Positions 54,613 through 63,774 are shown, counted from the stretch's first letter. The stretch is DNA of 64,000 bases from Vibrio europaeus (GCF_001695575.1 NZ_LUAX01000007.1:124001-188000); one strand, 5' to 3'. The notes: generated by a model not told the origin, from the letters alone. Program-made: numbers and translations.

Positions 54613-55299
54613 GTGAGTAAATCAGAACGGCTGTTTGAACTTTTAACCCTAATGCGCTCAAAGCGTTATGCTGTCACGGCCTCCCACCTTGCCGAGCAGA
54701 TGGAAGTGAGCGAAAGAACCATCTATCGAGATATCCAATCATTGCTCAATTCTGGTGTTCCGATACAAGGAGAAGCCGGGGTTGGCTATTTGCTACAGGC
54801 TGATTCTCATTTGCCGCCTTTGATGTTTACCGATCAAGAAATGATAGCGCTAGAATTAGGTATGCGAATGGTGCGCGCTTGGTCTGACGATGAACTCGCC
54901 ACCGCATCAAAATCGGCCTCAACCAAGATACTCTCTGTCCTTCCCGATAGGCTGAAGAAACAGATTGAGAGCTTTCCGATATTCGTACCGGAAATTCACA
55001 CTTCTACAAAAGATGCGACGCGCAGTAAAATGCTCCGACATGCTACAGACGCCAAGTTAAAAATAGAAATTGATTACAGTGATCAGAACGGTAATAAAAC
55101 CGTTCGTAGATTGCAGCCACTCGGGCAAATATTTTGGGGAAAGATTTGGACGCTAGTTGCTTGGTGTGAGCTAAGAGATGACTATCGTCACTTTCGAATT
55201 GATCGTATCGAGAAGCTCAATATCCTTGATGAAGTATTCGAGACTTCAGCAGAAAAATGCCTCGAATACTACATTAGACAACACGCTCCGGATGCTTAA
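54613..55299 (+). CDS. HTH-WYL regulator, YafY-like
   Basis: A 228-residue protein with an N-terminal DeoR-like HTH (SERLFELLTLMRSKR, then VTASHLAEQMEVSERTIYRDIQSL) and a C-terminal WYL-type domain (IDYSDQNGNKTVRRLQPLGQIFWGKIWTLVAWCELRDDYRHFRIDRI in parts). WYL domains bind small ligands or nucleic acid. The GTG at 54613 has AGGA six bases before it; an ATG at 54598 is an alternative. Convergent with the small cold-shock gene, six bp apart. Confidence 0.9.
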   Translation: MSKSERLFELLTLMRSKRYAVTASHLAEQMEVSERTIYRDIQSLLNSGVPIQGEAGVGYLLQADSHLPPLMFTDQEMIALELGMRMVRAWSDDELATASKSASTKILSVLPDRLKKQIESFPIFVPEIHTSTKDATRSKMLRHATDAKLKIEIDYSDQNGNKTVRRLQPLGQIFWGKIWTLVAWCELRDDYRHFRIDRIEKLNILDEVFETSAEKCLEYYIRQHAPDA

Positions 55300-55305
55300 A
55301 TGAGG

Positions 55306-55521
55306 TTACTTCATTAAAGTTGGAGAGATATTCAGAGCCAAGCGACACCCATTCAGGTCCGATTCCACATCGAACTCTACCAACTCATTGATATGAGGTT
55401 CAATGGAGGATACCGCGATGTCTCGCACGTGAAAGAACACTCTATCATCCTCGTTTTCCTGCTTGATAAAGCCGTAGCCATGACCTTCATCTAAATCAAC
55501 AATTTTTCCCAATACCGACAT
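55306..55521 (-). CDS. Small cold-shock-domain protein
   Basis: A 71-residue single-domain protein: GKIVDLDEGHGYGFIKQENEDDRVFFHVRDI matches the RNP1 (GYGFI) and RNP2 (VFFHV) strands of CspA-type domains, with an acidic N-terminus. It is a divergent member, with fewer basic residues than CspA. GGGGA seven bases before the ATG at 55521 fixes the start over a GTG two codons earlier. Binding to RNA is likely; cold induction is not evident. Confidence 0.82.
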   Translation of the reverse strand: MSVLGKIVDLDEGHGYGFIKQENEDDRVFFHVRDIAVSSIEPHINELVEFDVESDLNGCRLALNISPTLMK

Positions 55522-55584
55522 CTTCACATCCCCAATACAAACTTTAGTACTAAGTACTCAAGTTAAGCGTTTTAGGATCACGCG

Positions 55585-56259
55585 CTAAGCAATCAAAATT
55601 TCTTTTAGCTGATGTAATGAACTTACCGTGTAATGAGGCGAGATCGAATGATCTTGTTCCATACCGTTGCTATTCAACCAACAAGTTTCAATACCAAAGT
55701 TAAGGCCACCTAAGATATCGGAATGCTGGTTATCACCCACCATCAACACCTTACTTTTGCAAGGCATGCCCATTTTCTCTAGTGCGTGACTGAAAATCGC
55801 TGTATCGGGTTTCGCCACCCCGACTTCTTCGGAAATGATGACATGTTCAAAGTACTGGCTCATTCCGGTTTTTTCGAGTCTGATCGCCTGAAGATCAGTA
55901 AAGCCGTTGGTGATGATGCCCATTCTCGCGTTGCCATGTATCGCTTCCATCAGCTCTTTCGCGCCAGGTAAAACCGTGCAGATATCCGCCATGGCTTCAA
56001 GGAATGAAGAGTTTAGCTCTGACGTCGTCGTTTCTAGCTTGTCTGCCCACTCTTTGAATCGAGTATGCTTTAACTCGTGAGCAGTAATTGCGCCATTTTG
56101 ATAGTCTACCCACAGCGGCTTATTGATCTTCTGATAGTGTTCAAAGTCGCCTTGCGTGAAGTCAATTCCTTTACGAGAGAACATTAGCTGCATCCCTTTA
56201 AAGGCATCAAAATGAAACAGGGTTTCGTCAGCATCAAATAAGATCCAATCGTACTTCAT
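55585..56259 (-). CDS. yjjG: HAD-superfamily nucleotidase, YjjG-like
   Basis: A 224-residue HAD-IA phosphatase. Motif I FDADETLFHFD (nucleophile Asp), motif II GIITNGFTDLQ, motif III EVGVAKPDTAIFSHAL and motif IV VLMVGDNQHSDILGG are all present. E. coli YjjG dephosphorylates dUMP, dTMP and damaged pyrimidine nucleotides such as 5-fluoro-dUMP, protecting the nucleotide pool. Length is the same as E. coli YjjG. Divergent from a LysR gene, 96 bp apart. Confidence 0.92.
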   Translation of the reverse strand: MKYDWILFDADETLFHFDAFKGMQLMFSRKGIDFTQGDFEHYQKINKPLWVDYQNGAITAHELKHTRFKEWADKLETTTSELNSSFLEAMADICTVLPGAKELMEAIHGNARMGIITNGFTDLQAIRLEKTGMSQYFEHVIISEEVGVAKPDTAIFSHALEKMGMPCKSKVLMVGDNQHSDILGGLNFGIETCWLNSNGMEQDHSISPHYTVSSLHQLKEILIA

Positions 56260-56355
56260 TATTATCTCCTCAAATTCTCGCCGCTAGTGTAAATTGTTTT
56301 CTTTTAGATGATAATACCCTCATAAAGAAACTTATTGTTTACTGGAGCTCAACCA

Positions 56356-57273
56356 ATGCAAGCCTTTTCTGCTATTCCTATCTTTGTTTCAGTGGTTGAA
56401 AGTGGCAGTTTTTCTACTGCAGCCAGCAAGCTTAATATCACTAAATCGGCGGTAAGCAAGCGAATTACTCAATTAGAAGATGAGCTAGGCATTCGACTCA
56501 TTAACCGTACCACACGCAAACTCAGCCTAACCGAAGCGGGTCAGCGCTATTACGATTATGTTGTCCAATCTCTCTCGCTCGCACAACAAGGGATAGATGC
56601 AGTCACTGAGCTCCAAGGCAACCCCAGAGGCACACTTAAAGTAACAGCGCCGATGTCATTTGGCGTATTGCACATTGCCCCGCTCATTTCTGACTTTTTA
56701 GCTCTCTATCCAGATGTCGAAATAGACCTTAACTTAGAAGATCGCATGGTGGATCTTGTCGCGGAGAGATTTGATGTTGGAATCCGAATCGGCCACTTAC
56801 CTCTTTCCAACTTGGTTGCAAAACGTCTAGCGCCCTGTAGAAGCGTTCTCTGTGCGGCACCCAGTTATTTATCTCTGCATGGCTTGCCGAGTAAACCTAG
56901 CGATCTCTCCAAGCACAGTTGCTTGCAATACAGCTATTATCGAGGGGGCTCTGAATGGTCACTTCACTCTGCAGGAAACGAGTTCAAAGTCATACCTAAA
57001 GGTCGCTTGGTGGTCAACAATAGTGAAGCGATACGTCGGGCAGTTCTAGGAGGAAGTGGCATTGCAAACCTTCCTACCTTTATTGCAGGGAAAGATATTG
57101 CGGCAGGTAACTTACAAGTCGTTTTGTCAGACTACGCTTTACCGAGCCATGCCGTCTATGCCGTGTTCCCCGAGAAGAAACACATGCCTCACAAGGTTAG
57201 AGCCTTTATTGATTTCATCAACCAACGACTGGGAACCGAAACACCTTATTGGGATGAAGGGTTACTACCTTAG
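56356..57273 (+). CDS. LysR-family regulator
   Basis: A 305-residue regulator of the large group 8-like LysR type: HTH FSAIPIFVSVVESGSFSTAASKLNITKSAVSKRITQLEDELGIRL in sections, then a substrate-binding domain (LKVTAPMSFGVLHIAPLI, LGGSGIANLPTFIAGKDIAAG). GGAG nine bases upstream supports the ATG at 56356, over a start seven codons earlier. Target genes are not clear; the nearby elbB is 340 bp away. Confidence 0.9.
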   Translation: MQAFSAIPIFVSVVESGSFSTAASKLNITKSAVSKRITQLEDELGIRLINRTTRKLSLTEAGQRYYDYVVQSLSLAQQGIDAVTELQGNPRGTLKVTAPMSFGVLHIAPLISDFLALYPDVEIDLNLEDRMVDLVAERFDVGIRIGHLPLSNLVAKRLAPCRSVLCAAPSYLSLHGLPSKPSDLSKHSCLQYSYYRGGSEWSLHSAGNEFKVIPKGRLVVNNSEAIRRAVLGGSGIANLPTFIAGKDIAAGNLQVVLSDYALPSHAVYAVFPEKKHMPHKVRAFIDFINQRLGTETPYWDEGLLP

Positions 57274-57408
57274 AAAGCCAAATGTGACACTAAGCTCATA
57301 AATTTACATTGGTAGAGTTTCTCAGCCAGTTAATGATGTAAGACAATTTTTAACGGCTGTCATCCGTTCAGAATAGCGATAGACCTGCTGTTCTAGGAGA
57401 CATTCGAA

Positions 57409-57543
57409 ATGAAACGATTTTTCCCATCTAGTGTCATGCTTATCCCGTTCGTCGTAAAAAACTATTCTGAAGAAGATCATGAGGATAGCCCAGAATTAGA
57501 ACGTGAATCTGAGCCAAATCCTGAACTTGAACTGGAAGAATGA
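57409..57543 (+). CDS. Putative 44-residue acidic microprotein
   Basis: ATG at 57409 preceded by TAGGAGA at 8 bases; TGA at 57541. The product begins basic and hydrophobic (MKRFFPSSVMLIPFVV) and then becomes extremely acidic (EEDHEDSPELERESEPNPE). The pattern of a short hydrophobic segment plus acidic tail might suit a small membrane-associated peptide. Good ribosome binding site and position in a 340-bp gap speak for a gene; no family is known to me. Confidence 0.5.
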   Translation: MKRFFPSSVMLIPFVVKNYSEEDHEDSPELERESEPNPELELEE

Positions 57544-57612
57544 GAGGCTCATCAGGTCACTAACGAGCAATTTTTACTACCCTATTAGCGCACGTTTATA
57601 AGGGAACATAAA

Positions 57613-58263
57613 ATGAAAAAGATTGCAGTTATTCTCAGTGGCTCGGGAGTATTCGATGGCGCAGAAATTCACGAATCCGTACTCGCTCTACACGCAGTAG
57701 AAAAGCAAGGTGCCTCATGGCATTGCTTTGCTCCTAATATTGATCAACTCCATGTCATTAATCACAAGACAGGAGAAGAGATGGATGAGCAGCGTAATGT
57801 TCTTGTCGAAGCGGCGCGTATTGCGCGCGGCAATATTGAAGATGTCGCGAAGCTTAATGTTGAGGAATATGATGCGTTGCTAGTACCTGGTGGGTTCGGT
57901 GCAGCAAAAAACCTGACTGATTTTGCTGTGAATGGCGCTGAGTGCAGCATCAACACTCACGTTGCCTCAGCATGCCGCGCCTTCGCTCAAGCTAACAAGC
58001 CCGCAGGTTACCTCTGTATTGCTCCGGCGATAATTCCTATGATTTACGATCAAGGAGTGAAAGGTACTATCGGTAACGACGAAGCAACCGCTGCCGCGTT
58101 TAACGCTTTGGGTGGTGAGCACGTCAAATGCTGCGTGGACGACATTGTCGTAGACGAGCAAAATCTAGTGCTATCAACGCCTGCCTATATGCTAGCCGAG
58201 AATATTTCACAAGCGGCAAGTGGTATCGACAAGCTCGTTGAGCGCTTAGTAAAACTCGCATAG
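57613..58263 (+). CDS. elbB: ElbB-type glyoxalase, DJ-1/PfpI superfamily
   Basis: A 216-residue protein: KKIAVILSGSGVFDGAEIHESVLAL start, PGGFGAAKNLTDFAV with the DJ-1 fold nucleophile region, and a Cys in the elbow HVASACRAFAQANKP. E. coli ElbB is called an isoprenoid-biosynthesis protein with amidotransferase-like domain and has glyoxalase activity. AAGGGAA precedes the ATG. A terminator follows. Confidence 0.93.
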   Translation: MKKIAVILSGSGVFDGAEIHESVLALHAVEKQGASWHCFAPNIDQLHVINHKTGEEMDEQRNVLVEAARIARGNIEDVAKLNVEEYDALLVPGGFGAAKNLTDFAVNGAECSINTHVASACRAFAQANKPAGYLCIAPAIIPMIYDQGVKGTIGNDEATAAAFNALGGEHVKCCVDDIVVDEQNLVLSTPAYMLAENISQAASGIDKLVERLVKLA

Positions 58264-58278
58264 TTATCTTATGTTATG

Positions 58279-58316
58279 GCCCCTATTCATGTTCTGTGGA
58301 TAGGGGCTTTTTAGTT
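58279..58316 (+). terminator. Intrinsic terminator of elbB
   Basis: GCCCCTAT (58279-58286) pairs with ATAGGGGC (58300-58307), followed by TTTTTAGTTTT. Confidence 0.87.
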
Positions 58317-58553
58317 TTCATTAAGCAATATGAATCTTATTTAACCCCAATTACTGTTGAGAAAACGATTGCGCTAACCCACTAATATTTAACAAGTTTA
58401 TATACGATAAGTATGCAACTAGATTGACTTCACATTTTGCAGCCAAATCTACCCCTTTTGGGTGAGTTAATTGTCTAAGATCAAGATTTTTGATCGGATA
58501 GTTATGCGAATCTAAATGCAGTTTTTAAATCTATAAGAATATGGAGCAATCCA

Positions 58554-59702
58554 ATGACAAGTGCATTTTTCATCCCTACAGTAAACCTAATGGGCGCAGG
58601 CTGCCTAAAAGATGCTGCTGATAGCATCCAATCTCAAGGCTTCAAAAAAGGTCTTATCGTTACAGACAAAATTCTTAGCCAAATTGGCATGGTTAAGCAA
58701 GTACAGGACATGCTGTCTGAGCGTGATGTTGAGACTGTAGTATTTGATGGCACTCAACCAAACCCAACAATCAGCAACGTAAACGATGGTTTATCACTAC
58801 TTGCCGACAACGAGTGTGACTTTGTCATTTCTCTAGGTGGCGGCTCCCCGCACGACTGTGCTAAAGGTATCGCTTTGGTCGCTTCAAATGGCGGAAAAAT
58901 CGGTGACTACGAAGGCGTTGACCAATCAGCGAAACCAATGCTACCACTTATCGCAATCAACACTACCGCGGGTACTGCATCTGAAATGACGCGCTTCTGT
59001 ATCATCACAGACGAAGAGCGCCACATTAAGATGGCTATTGTTGATAAGCACACAACGCCATTGATTTCGGTTAATGATCCTGAACTGATGCTCGCTAAAC
59101 CTGCATCACTTACAGCCGCGACAGGTATGGACGCATTGACTCACGCTGTTGAAGCCTATGTTTCAATCGCAGCGACACCTATCACTGACGCGGTAGCGAT
59201 TAAAGCGATCGAGCTTATTCAAGCACATCTACGTAAAGCCGTAGAAAATGGCGATGACATCGAAGCTCGCGAACAGATGGCTTATGCCCAGTTCATGGCA
59301 GGTATGGCATTTAACAATGCTTCTCTAGGTTATGTTCACGCAATGGCGCACCAGTTAGGCGGATTCTACGACCTACCGCACGGTGTTTGTAACGCAATTC
59401 TTCTTCCACACGTTCAACGCTACAACGCGCAGGTTTGCCCTGACCGTCTACGCGACGTAGCGAAAGCAATGGGCGTTGAAGTAGAAGGATTGAATGCTGA
59501 GCAAGGTGCTGAAGCGGCTATCGATGCCATTGTGGCACTTGCTAAAGATGTGGGTATTCCAGCAGGTATCCAAGAGCTAGGTGCAAAATCTGAAGACATT
59601 CCAGTACTAGCCGACAATGCCCTCAAAGACGCATGTGGCTTTACTAACCCTAAACAAGCAACACATGAAGAGATCTCAGCGATCTTTGAAGCTGCGATGT
59701 AA
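58554..59702 (+). CDS. yiaY: Iron-containing alcohol dehydrogenase, YiaY/AdhB-like
   Basis: A 382-residue type III (Fe-dependent) alcohol dehydrogenase. NAD site GGGSPHDCAKGIAL near residue 96; iron ligands in GMDALTHAVEAYVS, HAMAHQLGGFYDLPHGVCNA (His) and the Asp near the N-half. It interconverts alcohols and aldehydes such as ethanol and acetaldehyde. It might take the acetaldehyde produced by PhnX, but it is 5 kb away and independently transcribed. A UUCG-loop terminator follows. Confidence 0.93.
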   Translation: MTSAFFIPTVNLMGAGCLKDAADSIQSQGFKKGLIVTDKILSQIGMVKQVQDMLSERDVETVVFDGTQPNPTISNVNDGLSLLADNECDFVISLGGGSPHDCAKGIALVASNGGKIGDYEGVDQSAKPMLPLIAINTTAGTASEMTRFCIITDEERHIKMAIVDKHTTPLISVNDPELMLAKPASLTAATGMDALTHAVEAYVSIAATPITDAVAIKAIELIQAHLRKAVENGDDIEAREQMAYAQFMAGMAFNNASLGYVHAMAHQLGGFYDLPHGVCNAILLPHVQRYNAQVCPDRLRDVAKAMGVEVEGLNAEQGAEAAIDAIVALAKDVGIPAGIQELGAKSEDIPVLADNALKDACGFTNPKQATHEEISAIFEAAM

Positions 59703-59725
59703 TTCTACTCTTTTCCTTACAGTTC

Positions 59726-59749
59726 AAGCCTCCTTCGGGAGGCTTTTTT
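59726..59749 (+). terminator. Intrinsic terminator with TTCG loop
   Basis: AAGCCTCC (59726-59733), loop TTCG, GGAGGCTT (59738-59745), then T-run. Confidence 0.92.
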
Positions 59750-59803
59750 GTACCCTTGAGTTTCTAATTGCGTACTACACTTCTACGACAACGGAGGTGT
59801 TCT

Positions 59804-60535
59804 ATGAAATCAACAATTGGGCTTATTCTTCTTTTATTATCCTCGCTCGTTCAGGCAGGTGAAAGTAAAATTTACAATGTAAAAGGTAGTGACTACGAGG
59901 GCTACTGGGCTAAAGTGAGTGATAACGCTCCTCTAGTTCTGCTTATCCACGATTGGGATGGGCTTACCGATTACGAAATGAAAAGAGCGCAGATGCTCAA
60001 TGAGATGGGCTATAACGTTTTTGCCGCCGATCTATTTGGCAAAGGTGTCCGTCCAACAGAAGTGAAAGATAAGAAACAACACACCGGAGAACTCTATAAA
60101 GATCGAGAGAAGCTTCGTGCATTAATGCAAGGTAGCCTCGATTTTGCGGCTTCTTTGGGAGGAAACACCGAGAATGTCGTCGTGATGGGATACTGCTTTG
60201 GTGGTGCTGCAGTCTTGGAATCTGCACGAGCAGGAATGAATGCCAAAGGGTTTGTTACCTTCCACGGCGGTCTCAGCACGCCAGATGGGCAATCTTACTC
60301 ACAAACTACTGCGCCTATTCTAGTGCTTCACGGCACGGCTGATAGCGCAATTCCAATGTCCCAATTCGCCTCGTTAGCCGAACAGCTAGAAACGGCTAAA
60401 GTAAAACACGAAATGATTACCTACAGTGGAGCCCCACACGCCTTTACGGTTTTCGGCAGCCCCAGGTATCGTGAAGATGCCGATCGTAAGTCTTGGGCAA
60501 GCTTTTCCAACTTCTTAACCGCCACCACCCAGTAG
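59804..60535 (+). CDS. Secreted dienelactone hydrolase-family protein
   Basis: A 243-residue alpha/beta hydrolase with a signal peptide (cleaved near residue 18, LVQA). The nucleophile elbow is GYCFGGAAVL with Cys, as in dienelactone hydrolase; the Asp is in LVLHGTADSAIP and the His in SGAPHAFTVFG. The Cys-Asp-His triad is complete. Unlike most family members it is exported, presumably periplasmic. GGAGGTG precedes the ATG at 59804; an in-frame ATG 12 codons earlier would spoil the signal peptide. Confidence 0.9.
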   Translation: MKSTIGLILLLLSSLVQAGESKIYNVKGSDYEGYWAKVSDNAPLVLLIHDWDGLTDYEMKRAQMLNEMGYNVFAADLFGKGVRPTEVKDKKQHTGELYKDREKLRALMQGSLDFAASLGGNTENVVVMGYCFGGAAVLESARAGMNAKGFVTFHGGLSTPDGQSYSQTTAPILVLHGTADSAIPMSQFASLAEQLETAKVKHEMITYSGAPHAFTVFGSPRYREDADRKSWASFSNFLTATTQ

Positions 60536-60550
60536 TTTTGCACCAAAATA

Positions 60551-60575
60551 AGCCGACGTTACTGTCGGCTTTTTA
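60551..60575 (+). terminator. Intrinsic terminator
   Basis: AGCCGAC (60551-60557) pairs with GTCGGCT (60564-60570), followed by TTTTAT. Confidence 0.85.
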
Positions 60576-60796
60576 TCTTCAACCATTTTTCAGTGACTAA
60601 ACCACGCGATCTATTCCTACGAATTTTAGCGCTAAACATAGCTTGAAAAGATATCTGAGCTCTTCATAAAGAATCCCTTCCCTACCCTGTCAATCAAACA
60701 CTTAAACGACACCTAGCACAAATCTCACCATTGAACGCTTTTTAAGCTCCTTTCTAATGTACATTCATTCACAGAGTTAAAATAATTTTAAGTTCG

Positions 60797-60823
60797 TGTC
60801 GAAAATGGCGAAGCGAAAACGTC
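60797..60823 (+). promoter_or_regulatory. Candidate ECF42 sigma promoter
   Basis: TGTCGA (60797-60802) and CGTC (60820-60823), separated by 17 bp, match the motif reported for ECF42 sigma factors (TGTCGA at -35 and CGA/TC at -10). It lies 37 bp before the ATG of the DGPF protein that precedes the sigma gene, implying self-activation. The rest of the 325-bp gap holds only the preceding terminator. Confidence 0.72.
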
Positions 60824-60860
60824 CTTGAGTAGGAAACAACAAACCAGAAGGAAACTTAAG

Positions 60861-61220
60861 ATGAAATATATGCTTTTGCTTTATGCTGCACCAGATAAAG
60901 AGCCAGCATTTGGTACTCCTGAATTTGACAAGATGATGGAAGATTTTGCTCTAACCTCTGAGATGTTTGAAAAAAATGGCGTACTTGTTGGTGGCGAGGG
61001 GTTGGAAGGCGTAGAAACGGCAACTTCACTGAGAATACACTCCGGTAAGGTGGAAACCATGGACGGTCCCTTTGCAGAAACACGCGAAAACTTGGGGGGA
61101 TACTATATTGTTGACGTGCCCGACTTGGACGCCGCATTGAAATGTGCAGCAATCATTCCCGTGGCTAAGTTCGGCACCATCGAGGTTCGTCCTTTGCTGA
61201 ATTATAGTGAAGCAGATTAA
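60861..61220 (+). CDS. DGPF/YCII-domain protein
   Basis: A 119-residue protein with MKYMLLLYAAPDKE at the start and ETMDGPFAETRENLGGYYIVDVPDLDAALKCA, the DGPF motif of YCII-related proteins. Such proteins are nearly always encoded next to ECF42-type sigma factors; their function is unclear, but a dimeric alpha/beta barrel is expected. AAGGAA precedes the ATG at 60861. The sigma gene starts 3 bp later. Confidence 0.92.
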   Translation: MKYMLLLYAAPDKEPAFGTPEFDKMMEDFALTSEMFEKNGVLVGGEGLEGVETATSLRIHSGKVETMDGPFAETRENLGGYYIVDVPDLDAALKCAAIIPVAKFGTIEVRPLLNYSEAD

Positions 61221-61223
61221 CGT

Positions 61224-62465
61224 ATGAATAACGCCTCTTCAAAAGCAATCGCTGTCAGTCATATTATTCATGATCTCTTGCATAAAGACAGAGGGCTGCT
61301 TTTGGCGGGGCTTATTTCGCGCCTTAATGATTTTCAGTTAGCCGAGGATGCCCTACAGGAAGCAACCATATCGGCCTTGAAACACTGGACTCGATCCGGG
61401 CCGCCTCATAACCCTAAGGCTTGGCTGCTGAGAGTCGGCTTAAATAAGGGAATAGACCAGATTCGTCGGGGGCAACGAGAGCAACGTAAAACAGTGGATC
61501 TGGCTGACCATTTTACCGTAGGCTTAGAATATGACGTTCATGAAGCCATTCAGGACGAGCGTTTACGGCTCATCTTTACCTGCTGTCATCCAGCCTTGGA
61601 AGAAAAATCACGTATCGCGTTGACCTTACGTACGGTCTGCAATTTAACGACCAAGGAAATCGCCGCCGCTTTCCTAGATAACGAAAAAGCCATGGGGCAA
61701 CGACTGTATCGCGCAAAAGCATCGCTTAAAGCCAAAGGCATTCCGATCTCGACCCCAGATGAAGACAAATGGGATGACAGATTGGAAACGGTGCTTAAAA
61801 CCATCTATTTGATATTCACCACTGGCTATGTAACACAAGACGAGAGCCCACGCTCCCTATGCCAAGAGGGTATCTTTTTGGCCAGACTTTTGATGACACT
61901 ACGACCCAATGAACCAGAAGTAGAAGGTATATTGGCATTAATGCTACTTACCGATGCGAGAAGCACTGCTCGAATCAATGTTAGTGGTGCCGTAGTGCCT
62001 GTTGAAGAGCAGGACTGCGCATTATGGCGACAAAGCAATATTGATGAAGCTCAATGCATCCTTGCCAAGGCTATCGAAAAAAGGCGACCTGGTCCTTTTC
62101 AGATCAAGGCAGCGATTGCAGACTGCCATATGATGAAGCCCGACCCTGATTGGATTCAAATGTCTTTGCTTTATCAATCACTATGGCGCTTCGAGCCTAC
62201 TCCAGTTGTCGTCTTGAATTGGGCAGTAGTGCTTGCAGAAACAGAGCGCGCAGAACTTGCACTTAAAAGGTTGGACGAGCTAAAAGAAGACCTTAAGGAT
62301 TACCAACCTTGGTACGCAGCACGTGCGCATATTCTCAGAAAAACAGGAAACAAATCAGAAGCTTGTACTTTTTACAAACTGGCCATTGAAATGTCGCCAA
62401 GTACGGCAACCCGTGCTTTTTTAGAGATGAAATTAGGAGAATTGACACAGAGCCGCCGCCCTTAA
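61224..62465 (+). CDS. ECF sigma factor, ECF42-type with C-terminal extension
   Basis: A 413-residue sigma factor. Region 2 spans about residues 20-85 (FQLAEDALQEATISALKHW, LLRVGLNKGIDQIRR), region 4 about 110-165 (LRLIFTCCHPALEEKSRIALTLRTVCNLTTKEIAAAFL). After it, about 230 residues form a helical, TPR-like extension (AALKRLDELKEDLKDYQPWYAARAHILRKTGNKSEA type), characteristic of the ECF42 group. No anti-sigma gene is near. It probably transcribes its own DGPF operon from the candidate promoter upstream. Confidence 0.92.
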   Translation: MNNASSKAIAVSHIIHDLLHKDRGLLLAGLISRLNDFQLAEDALQEATISALKHWTRSGPPHNPKAWLLRVGLNKGIDQIRRGQREQRKTVDLADHFTVGLEYDVHEAIQDERLRLIFTCCHPALEEKSRIALTLRTVCNLTTKEIAAAFLDNEKAMGQRLYRAKASLKAKGIPISTPDEDKWDDRLETVLKTIYLIFTTGYVTQDESPRSLCQEGIFLARLLMTLRPNEPEVEGILALMLLTDARSTARINVSGAVVPVEEQDCALWRQSNIDEAQCILAKAIEKRRPGPFQIKAAIADCHMMKPDPDWIQMSLLYQSLWRFEPTPVVVLNWAVVLAETERAELALKRLDELKEDLKDYQPWYAARAHILRKTGNKSEACTFYKLAIEMSPSTATRAFLEMKLGELTQSRRP

Positions 62466-62546
62466 TATCTAACCCTCTATTGGGTTATCTCATGATAGTG
62501 ATACAATCTGCGCATCAGAATTACCGAGAAACCCTATGTTCATCCA

Positions 62547-62837
62547 TCATGTTAATGGTTTTGCTAATATGGCATTGAGTGAGTCTAAGTTGTCAGTATA
62601 AGTCGGTGTTTGTTTGGAGTGGTTGTGCATCGGATCAGATCTAGTTGGCACTTTGAGAGAAAAGTGCCATGAGTAAAACTTCAGGTCGAAGATGCCTCTG
62701 GGCAGAAACAGTTTAAGCGTATAACTATAAACCACTGCTACCGGATTAGAGAAAGTATCTTGAAAATAATCCCCAAATAAAAAGGTCACTCCCTCTGAAG
62801 GATCTTGGCAAGTGCCAATTTTAGCTATATGAACCAT
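62547..62837 (-). CDS. Possible hypothetical protein after the sugar kinase
   Basis: A 96-residue frame starting 22 bp after the kinase stop. Its product (GVTFLFGDYFQDTFSNPVAVV, then Lys/Phe-rich strands) has no family I recognise, and the ribosome binding site is poor (AGG only one base from ATG). It could be a real small gene, or a remnant. It overlaps nothing. Kept at low confidence. Confidence 0.4.
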   Translation of the reverse strand: MVHIAKIGTCQDPSEGVTFLFGDYFQDTFSNPVAVVYSYTLKLFLPRGIFDLKFYSWHFSLKVPTRSDPMHNHSKQTPTYTDNLDSLNAILAKPLT

Positions 62838-62859
62838 ACCTACAACAACTATCTTTTAA

Positions 62860-63774
62860 TTATCTATTTAATGTAAGAAACTCGGCCACTTTTTCTAGCG
62901 TGGGAACGTTGCCTTTTGGACCAACAGAACTAACACTGATTGCAGCGGCAGCACACGCAAACTCAAGTCCTGAAAGCAATGGCATCTTATTGATTTGGGT
63001 ATATAAAAAAGAAGCGTTAAACGTATCGCCTGCACCAGTTGTATCTACTACTGGTACATTAAAACCAAGGTAAGAACCAAACTCGCCATTTACAAAAGCA
63101 ATAACACCATCCTTACCTAATGTGACAACTACACCATCAAGTTGATAGCTCTCAACCATTGACACCAATGCATCTTTAGATGGACCTAGTCCTGTTGCTT
63201 TCTTAAAGCCTTCTTTATTGAAGTAGACTAAATCAGCACCAGTTAAAATTATGTCTAAATCGCCGTCTTCATTGACGATCGTAGGCTCAATATCAACAAC
63301 TACCTTGGTAGCGTTATTTTTTGCTATTTCCGCCAGAACTTTAAACTTTTCTAAATTTCCAGGCATAGTGTAAAGGTATCGACTGTTAGCAACTGCTACT
63401 ACCACTAGTTCTTCATTAAATTCATAGTTACTCGAAGGTACAAATATCAAAGATTTTTCACCAGAGTCATCAAGCATGATAATTGCTGTGCTCTGTTCAT
63501 AGCCTTTCGGTTGAAACACAAACTTCAAATCTACATTGTACTTAACGTATTCATCTAAGACTTTGATGCCATATTTGTCGTCCGCTACTCGCGCTAACGT
63601 TGCTGTTTTTAGACCAAGAGAACCGCAGACGCAAGCACTATTTGCAACAGTTCCTCCAACTTGCTCTGCAATTTTAACACCTAAAACTTTGTCATCTTGC
63701 TTAGGTAAGCGTTCAACTTTCAATGTCATATCAACATTTGCATCGCCTACCGCTAATACATCATATAGTTTCAT
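62860..63774 (-). CDS. PfkB-family carbohydrate kinase (ribokinase-like)
   Basis: A 304-residue sugar kinase. PfkB signature 1 lies in DDKVLGVKIAEQVGGTVANSACVCGSLG and signature 2 is DTTGAGDTFNASFLYT, with catalytic Asp in GAGD. VVTLGKDGVIAFV is the ATP-side stretch. The substrate sugar is unknown. It starts 9 bp after the preceding partial gene on the same strand, so they form an operon. Base composition is more AT-rich than most of the window. Confidence 0.92.
   Translation of the reverse strand: MKLYDVLAVGDANVDMTLKVERLPKQDDKVLGVKIAEQVGGTVANSACVCGSLGLKTATLARVADDKYGIKVLDEYVKYNVDLKFVFQPKGYEQSTAIIMLDDSGEKSLIFVPSSNYEFNEELVVVAVANSRYLYTMPGNLEKFKVLAEIAKNNATKVVVDIEPTIVNEDGDLDIILTGADLVYFNKEGFKKATGLGPSKDALVSMVESYQLDGVVVTLGKDGVIAFVNGEFGSYLGFNVPVVDTTGAGDTFNASFLYTQINKMPLLSGLEFACAAAAISVSSVGPKGNVPTLEKVAEFLTLNR

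Noticed and set aside
58554..59702. Iron alcohol dehydrogenase as part of the phn pathway
   Set aside because: Acetaldehyde use is plausible, but the gene is distant, has its own terminator and lacks the operator.
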